This document shows, in pieces, positions 58,286 through 64,000 of a stretch of 64,000 bases of DNA. Position numbers and translations under genes: made by a program. The DNA is taken from assembly GCF_964204645.1 (NCBI RefSeq), contig NC_134036.1:4390001-4454000 (forward strand). Direction: 5' to 3'. This DNA comes from Tubulanus polymorphus. Taxonomy: Eukaryota > Nemertea > Palaeonemertea > Tubulaniformes > Tubulanidae. Positions within the stretch are counted from its first letter, which is position 1. The number at the start of each line of letters is the position of its first letter. The notes beneath the pieces were generated by a model. It did not search any database. It worked only from the letters and a program-made list of their open reading frames with translations, and was not told the origin of the DNA.

Positions 58286-58533
58286 GCAAACCCTGGCCGC
58301 AGACCCTTTCGGTCTAATACACAGCCCGAGATTTCTCGGGCGGACAGGTTGCCGCTCAGCGGCCACCAGTCTTTATATCTAGCCCACATAGAAGCGTTGT
58401 ATTGATCGGATATCTGCCTGCGAAAAACAACGCATTTGATTGACTTTGAGTTATTGGGTGGTGTAAGAAGCGTCAGCGGCCAGGGTTTGAGTCGGCGTGA
58501 TCAGGGTTTGTATCGACGCGATGAAACCCTGGC
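58286..58533. ncRNA. Candidate structured element: three consecutive perfect hairpins
   Basis: AGACCCTTTCGGTCT (58301-58315), GCCCGAGATTTCTCGGGC (58324-58341) and GCCGCTCAGCGGC (58351-58363) are three perfect short hairpins within 63 bases. They are flanked by an inverted pair, GCAAACCCTGGCCGC (58286-58300) and GCGGCCAGGGTTT (58476-58488), with a third AAACCCTGGC at 58524. This could be a structured RNA gene or a foldback element. It matches no RNA family I could confirm, and no pol III terminator defines an end. Confidence 0.3.
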
Positions 58534-58698
58534 AAGCGAGGACGTAAAAGACACTGTCGCGAAAATGGCCATCGAATTAGCGGCGCTCGCTGTATAGAAT
58601 AACACACGATCATTTCTGAAGACGAAGAAGAAGTTGACGACGACGATGATTAGCACGTATCGAGTCGTTCAAAAAGCGACGACGACCAAACGAGAACA

Positions 58699-58755
58699 AT
58701 GCCGTGTCGCGTTACGAACCGGTTTTCGGCGGCGAGTCAGCGGGTTCGGAAAAAG
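58699..58755 (+). CDS. Candidate first coding exon, 19 codons
   Basis: ATG at 58699 in an acceptable context (GAACAATG), 19 codons (MPCRVTNRFSAASQRVRKK), then a donor AAAAAG/GTAATA at 58756. It ends in phase 0. The upstream DNA is GAC-rich. No downstream exon was linked and the peptide is not recognised, so this is weak. Confidence 0.2.
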
Positions 58756-59667
58756 GTAATAAGATGATGACGATCCGGATATTCGATATAGATCTCACGC
58801 GCGCACGCGCCACCGAGATGAACCAAAAATCAGACATTCTATATATTATGATGACACTAGGTATAGGTTCGACTGCGGCAATCGATGATTCCGCACGCTT
58901 CCGCCAGGTTCGCTATTAAAGTTCGCAAATTCGGATTTCCTGACTCAGATTCACTTAAAATTCCTTCGTTATTTCGCGAATTCTACGAATGGCGAAAAGA
59001 AAGAAATCACGTGTGAACGCCGAAGATTCATCAGATTCTATCGAAAGACTCGATTTGCCTTATATTTTCATATGCGAGGCTTAAACTACTGTAAAAGTGC
59101 TCTCGGATCCCGCGAGTTTTACGGAATCTTTCGGCCCCTTATACCCTGGTTCATTTGATATTCTAAATGATTTAACAGTTTATTGTTTCTCTTCTTTTTT
59201 TTCTAAATTAGAAGGTCTTCATAAAGGAATAAAAAATGGTACGGGTAAGCGTGGAAACGTTGGAAATAGTGAAACTCATTGAAAACGAACACAGAATCAA
59301 AAGCGCGTACGACTCGAAAATGCCGGGTCAGAAAACCGTAACCAAACATTCGGAAACTCCTGAACTCGAGGAGACGAATTAAAGAAAACTCCTCGAATAG
59401 AATGACAAGACATTTCCAGCAAATGCGCAAATGATGTCGTAGGTTGTTGAACGTCGCGATCGAGGTAGATTTCATTTTTCTGTCTTCGCGGCAGGTGAAG
59501 GAAGCGACGACGGCCTTTTCTTAAAAAAAAATCGCCATCATCGTCAGTTGTGTCGTTCTTAAGGACCGGTAAAAGATATAGCGGAACAGAAAAGCTTGTT
59601 CCGATGCCGCTGCTGCTGCCGCGGAGGTGAGTCGAAGCGAGCGCGGCTGGTGCGCTAAAGCTCTTCG
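58756..59667. other. Non-coding stretch
   Basis: No supported feature; a minus-strand frame through 59297-60286 is mostly translation of the adjacent purine tract. Confidence 0.35.
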
Positions 59668-59734
59668 GTTTCCACGGCAACCGGCCGAATTCGATGAGCT
59701 TATTGTTATCCGCTGCGCGCGTTTCCACGGCAAC
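59668..59734. promoter_or_regulatory. Pair of X-box-like sites
   Basis: GTTTCCACGGCAAC occurs exactly twice (59668-59681 and 59721-59734), 53 bases apart. Each has a perfect RGYAAC half (GGCAAC), with one mismatch in the GTNRCC half. Flanked by GC-rich DNA and the long purine tract. Confidence 0.35.
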
Positions 59735-59789
59735 GTCGGCTAAATCTGCCTGAAGTTCGCCGCCGAAACGGTTAGATCCGCGAGAACGG

Positions 59790-60331
59790 CGAAAAAGAGG
59801 CAGAGTGATAAAAGAAGGAGAGGGGAGAGGAAAATGGGAGTGAGGGAGAGGAAGAGGGACATGGGTTGGAGAGGGGCAGGGAAATGAGATGGGTAGGGAA
59901 TGGGAGAGAGATTGGGATAGAGAGAGAAAGGGGCAGGAAAAGGGACTGGGAGTGGGTAGTGGGAGAGGGAAAAAGACATGGAGATGGGCAGGGAGAGAGA
60001 GCGGGAGAGAGAGGGGAACAGGGAGAGGGAGAGGGAGATGGCGAGGGAGAGAGAGGGAATTGGGAAAGGGGGTGTGAGAGGGGAGTGGTAGAGGGTCAGG
60101 GACAGGAAGTTGGAGAAGGAGAGGGAATGGGAGACGGAGATATCGACGGAAATAGAGAGGGAATATGGAAAGGAGCAGGCCGATAGGGAGAAAGAGAAGG
60201 CTGAAAAGGAGAATGGGGGAGTGGCGTGAACGGAAAGAGATTGGAAAAAGTGAGAGCGAGTGAGGAGAGTAGGAAGGGAGAAACAAAGAAAGAAGCGACG
60301 GAATATATGGGAGAAAGAGAAAGAGAGAAGT
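59790..60331. repeat. Long purine-rich (GGGA/GAGA) tract
   Basis: About 540 bases strongly biased to A and G on the plus strand, with a few isolated pyrimidines. The minus strand translates to a 329-codon Pro/Leu/Ser string (LPLPLP), which is an artefact. Such tracts can form triplex or H-DNA. Confidence 0.93.
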
Positions 60332-60820
60332 AGCTGTAACGATCAGTGTCGTCGCTCAGTGGCTGTCACCGAAGCTCGGGAGGAAATCGGATCGGCGAAC
60401 AGTCAGCACGGCGCGTATTCAGTTTCCCTCTCTGTGAAGTTTCGACGACGGCGACGGTAAATTGAATACGAGAAATACAATACGAACGCAGGTGAAACGC
60501 GATAGAATACCGAGAGAAAAATAAAACAGCAACAGCAACATCATCATCATCATCATCATCATCGACGACGACGAACACGACGCCCGCATCCGATACCTCT
60601 CTCTCTACCTACGAACGCACGGCGCGCACGACACAAATCCGCTCGGGAGATACAGTCGGAGTCGAGGTCCGTTCCGAGAATGTGAAATTTCGATCCGTCG
60701 AATTTTCTGAGAAAACGAAAAAAGTTAACGAGTAAAATGACGAAAACGCTTTTATCGAAACGCTTTTGCGAAAGAGAAAAATGATAATCGGCGTCGTGTT
60801 CGTACGTTTGGAAGAGATTC
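60332..60820. promoter_or_regulatory. Possible promoter / 5' UTR-like region
   Basis: After the purine tract the sequence becomes CpG-rich with CTCTCT, (CAT)9 at about 60539-60564 and (GAC)n. A weak donor (GACGGCGACG/GTAAAT) lies near 60451-60461. It resembles an invertebrate 5' UTR, but no gene is linked. Confidence 0.2.
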
Positions 60821-61090
60821 GAATCGACGGGATTCGAACCCGATGAATAATTTGCATATTCAGATGAGATGATTCGTGTTCGAATCTAATTTCTTTAAAA
60901 GATTATAAATCATCAAGGGGGGTTTTTCTAATGATATACAGAAATGCGGCATCCTTTTCAGAAAAAGAAATAAAATGCCAGGACTCGAACCCACACAGTC
61001 CAGTAAATTTGCATATTCAAATGAGAAGATCTGGGTTCGAATCCCACACCTAGGAATAATTTAATTTCTATCGAAACGGGTATTTTGAAT
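60821..61090. repeat. Two copies of an inverted-B-box repeat
   Basis: Each ~75-base unit has a minus-strand B box (GATTCGAACCC at 60831; ACTCGAACCC at 60983), a shared middle (TTTGCATATTCA.ATGAGA) and a plus-strand B box (GTTCGAATC at 60879; GGGTTCGAATCCC at 61031). The second copy is better preserved. No complete tRNA cloverleaf could be drawn. Confidence 0.6.
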
Positions 61091-62569
61091 AGGGTCGATT
61101 TCCGTCTACTACTGTCCAAAGCATGATTTTGCCGTCTAGCACGTAACACCAGTTCCAGTGGGCATGCAAACGCCTCTATCAATATAAAATAGATAGAAAT
61201 GAGTATCTTTTCTCAATTAAACTTGTACAAAAGACAACAGTGCGTGAAATTGATCAAAAGTTGATGGTTCAGGTCAACTTCCCGCCAGTTCGAGTCATTT
61301 GAGAACAGGTTCACCCAAAACGAATAAGATTTATCATCGTTGTCGACAAGAAAACAAATGATGAAACGGAAATATGTTGAGATGTGCTTTATTTGTGAAA
61401 CTGTGACAAGTATATACGAACTCCGAAAATTGACTGGGTCTACGGCACCCCCTCGCTATTTCGCTTTCAATAGAATAAGCAAATAGTCCTCGTACAGCAG
61501 AAATCCCTCATCAGCAATATGATATCGTAAACATGCTTCCTTTTTTTTAAAATCCGTTACCGTATCCTGCGAGCGAAGAACCGGGAACAATAGGACGAGA
61601 TGACGTGTATATATGTACGAACAAACAACGGTATTGATACCGAAAACCGACCGGGTCGGATTAGCGAGCGCGCGAGAGAGACCTTCGAGGGAAAGAGTGC
61701 CTTCGGAAAAAACAGATGAAGCGAGGAGAAAAAACCGCGCGTTCGGCAGAACAAAAACGCCGAAAAACAGAATTCGTTAAACGCGCGCGCGGTAAGCTGG
61801 AGAAGCTGCGCTTTATTTAGTTCTCCTGTTACCCGCGGGGATGGCGGATTAGATTATAATGGAAGACGATATTTCAGTCGGCGAGCGTTGAATAAATCAT
61901 ATCGTTAGATGCACGATGACGATGACAGTTGCGACGGTGAAAGGTTTTAGCAAACGTAAACGCAATAGCTTTCGTTTTTTTAATAGTTGTTGTTGTTGTT
62001 CGCATAGATATAAGCTATTGTGGTGTCTAGTTTGATTTGCGTGAATAATTGATGGCAGCCATCTTCTAACTAAAGCATTTGCACACGGGAAGTTTTTCCC
62101 TGAGGTTCCGTGAAATATTAGTAAAATTTTAGTAATAGAATAGAATTCAAATTAGCATACGATGACGTATGGAAATTATTTCGTAGCCGACATATAAGTA
62201 GTAGGGTTTACTTATCAATTTCTCATGTCATATACAAGTTATATGGAAAGCGTTCACTCGATAAACGATATCGATATCACGATCATCCGGAATTCGGTTG
62301 GCGCCGTTCAACTCTCAACTCGAATCTTCCAATTCCGGTGAATGTTTCGAGAATGCATCTGCATGAGATTGGTCTTTCGACCATCATCGATCGGAGAATA
62401 TTGCAATTCATTTTGCGGTTCTACTATTTCGTTTTGACGCTACAAACGCGCCGGACCTAGATTGATTTCATTCTTACATTTCCGATGTTAAAAATCTGGG
62501 GCGCTAACAGCGATTTCCTAACAGTGTGGTATATGGTCGGTTAGGGCCACTGTTAGTCAAATCCTCACC
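61091..62569. other. Non-coding stretch
   Basis: Contains (GTT)n near 61987-61999. No supported exon. Confidence 0.3.
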
Positions 62570-62900
62570 GAGAATTAAGCACTTGAGCAATAAAGCCAAT
62601 CTAATAACTCAAGACCAGTCTAAGCACATTATGGTTCTTTGGTCAAACTAACAACTGAGGACCAGCGCATTTCGGTTATATACCCGAGCTACCGGTCTGG
62701 GATCAGTCAGAAAACGTGTTGATTCTTCATTCAATCTAAAAGCAGTGGTCTAAATACGCGTTCGTTATATAACCAATCTAACAACATAATATGACCATAT
62801 TACATATTACTAAAAAAATACATATATCATATTATATTATTACGTAATATGAGCATAGTATGTCATATTATGACCGGTCTAATCCTGCGTTGGTTCTATA
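62570..62900. mobile_element. Decayed GGCCAGTTGCA-family element
   Basis: GCCAATCTAATAACTCAAGA, CCAGTCTAAGC and AACCAATCTAACAAC words, plus an AT-rich palindromic patch (TCATATTATATTATTACG / TAATATGA) near 62825-62855. Confidence 0.45.
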
Positions 62901-63884
62901 CCGAATCCAACAAAAAGGTCAATTTACGATTCATTCAATAGATTATTCATAAGATCTAAAAAGAAAAAAAAGAATATTTCCATGTTGCCGTATACGAACA
63001 ACTCAATACCGCCTAAACGAATTTCCGTGTAAAACCGTCAACATTGTGGGAACTTTATCTATACACCATACATAAAAAAAACCCAAAATATTGACGAAAT
63101 GATAATCATTATGGAATTCGTTTGCCTGGCGTTTTGGAAAGATGGCTTCTTTCCATCTTCGCAGAGAACTACGACTCATCAGTGTAAACTGATCTCAACA
63201 TCGATGCGTAACCTACATAGAACGAAGGTAAACTTTGAAGCCGCATCGGTTGAGCTGAAACCAGGAAATTGAATTCGGCGCCCCACTGACGGCCTTGATC
63301 TTCCAAAGCCGGTGCGAAAAAAGACGAGAAAACAGCGACGACTCGAAACTGAATTAAACACGGGCAGAGAAGCAGACACCAGTTCGAAGCGAAAATGAAA
63401 CACTTCGAGTTCGCGTCGAAAGTCTCAGTAGGCGCGGACAACGCGACGGAACGGAAAATATATATCGGACGACGGCGCGGACCTCGCGAACAGCGAGGCG
63501 ATTGATTGACGCGAGGCTTTCGCTTTGAAGCGTTCGACGAATTCGGACGCGTCGTCAGAGACGCTAACTGATCAAGGGCGACCGGTTCCTAGCCCTGTCT
63601 TTACTTTGATCGCGGCGCAAAAACGCAAACATCGATGCGCTAGCGAAAAAAGAAACCTTTTCGTCCGTTTTTCGAAGCGGGTCCTTGAGAATATTCGAGA
63701 ATCGCTTTACCTTTCTGATTCATCGGAGGCGTTTACTCGAAAACGGGTTAGCTGTTTTAATGAGGCGCGCCGACGAACAGGCCACGCCCCTAATCTTTTG
63801 TCGCTTATATACGACATACGCTCGTAGATTCACGATTGACAGGTATGACTCAGCGACTCGATATTTCACAACAAATTTTCTTTA
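62901..63884. other. Non-coding stretch
   Basis: CpG-containing unique DNA with open frames on both strands (63169-63441 minus, 63525-63827 plus). No domain or splice context supports them. Confidence 0.3.
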
Positions 63885-64000
63885 ACAAGTTCAACGATTC
63901 GGTAACATTATGATTAGTTAATAATGACGACCTTCTCATTCTCGATAACTTCAACGATTCAGTAAAATTACGGTTAGTTACTAATGACGACCTTCTCATT
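63885..64000 (-). repeat. S4 minisatellite, array 3 (runs off the window)
   Basis: Two 60-base units (AACGATTCGGTAACATTATG, ATTAGTTAATAATGACGACC) in the same orientation as 14855. The array continues past the right edge. Confidence 0.92.

Noticed and set aside
58440-58540. 7SK RNA
   Set aside because: Only a short GCCAGGGTTTGA..TCGGC..TGATC word is similar; the defining 5' hairpin and a terminator were not found.
59297-60286. 329-codon minus-strand open frame, longest in the window
   Set aside because: Most of it is translation of the polypurine tract into Pro/Leu/Ser repeats; there is no domain and the frame is open only because pyrimidine-rich codons lack stops.

Overview
The window looks like metazoan nuclear DNA, most likely from a marine invertebrate and possibly a lophotrochozoan. 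That placement is an inference from repeat style only: TA- and CG-containing DNA mixed at fine scale, many palindromic MITEs, LINE 3' ends, and minisatellites that recur as families. It has no bacterial-style operons, no ribosome-binding sites and no long open reading frames. The longest open frames are translated simple repeats: a 542-base purine tract, a (CAT)58 tract, and minisatellites whose period is a multiple of three. No protein-coding gene can be named. It is a gene-poor, repeat-rich stretch, either intergenic or long-intron DNA.

Layout. 0-16 kb: single-copy DNA broken by minisatellites at 0.84-2.06, 7.5, 8.8, 9.9, 10.75 and 14.86 kb, a CTGA microsatellite at 3.2 kb, foldback elements at 5.7, 6.5 and 14.0 kb, and a LINE 3' end at 9.56-9.9 kb. 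16-23 kb: the first two copies of a CpG-rich TTAA-flanked MITE ('M family'), a hAT-like MITE at 21.1 kb and a second LINE remnant at 22.7-23.04 kb. 23.26-29.3 kb: the most structured part, a nested and tandemly duplicated array of M-family MITEs, spacer segments, and two copies of a ~650-base element ('R element') in opposite orientation. Three of the M elements carry internal DNA matching a minisatellite locus at 30.3 kb. 30-42 kb: weak candidate exons, a third R element, degenerate repeats with CTCF-like cores and the CAT tract. 42-54 kb: second copies of families already seen at the left, several inverted relative to the first. 54-64 kb: GA tracts, a LINE-like 3' end, a set of perfect hairpins at 58.3 kb, B-box-bearing repeats at 60.8-61.1 kb, and the 60-base minisatellite again at the right edge.

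Candidate exons were accepted only where an open frame abuts a plausible splice signal; all are low confidence. The best are minus-strand terminal-exon candidates at 32096-32385 (hydrophobic segment plus tail) and 11471-11841, and a plus-strand one at 33790-34012. None matches a protein family I recognise.

The main biological message is the repeat biology. At least eight minisatellite families each occur as two or more separate arrays within 64 kb, often inverted, beside many foldback elements. This fits mobile elements that carry internal tandem repeats, and the 25-28 kb block shows one MITE family that has acquired foreign DNA and then been amplified by local tandem duplication.
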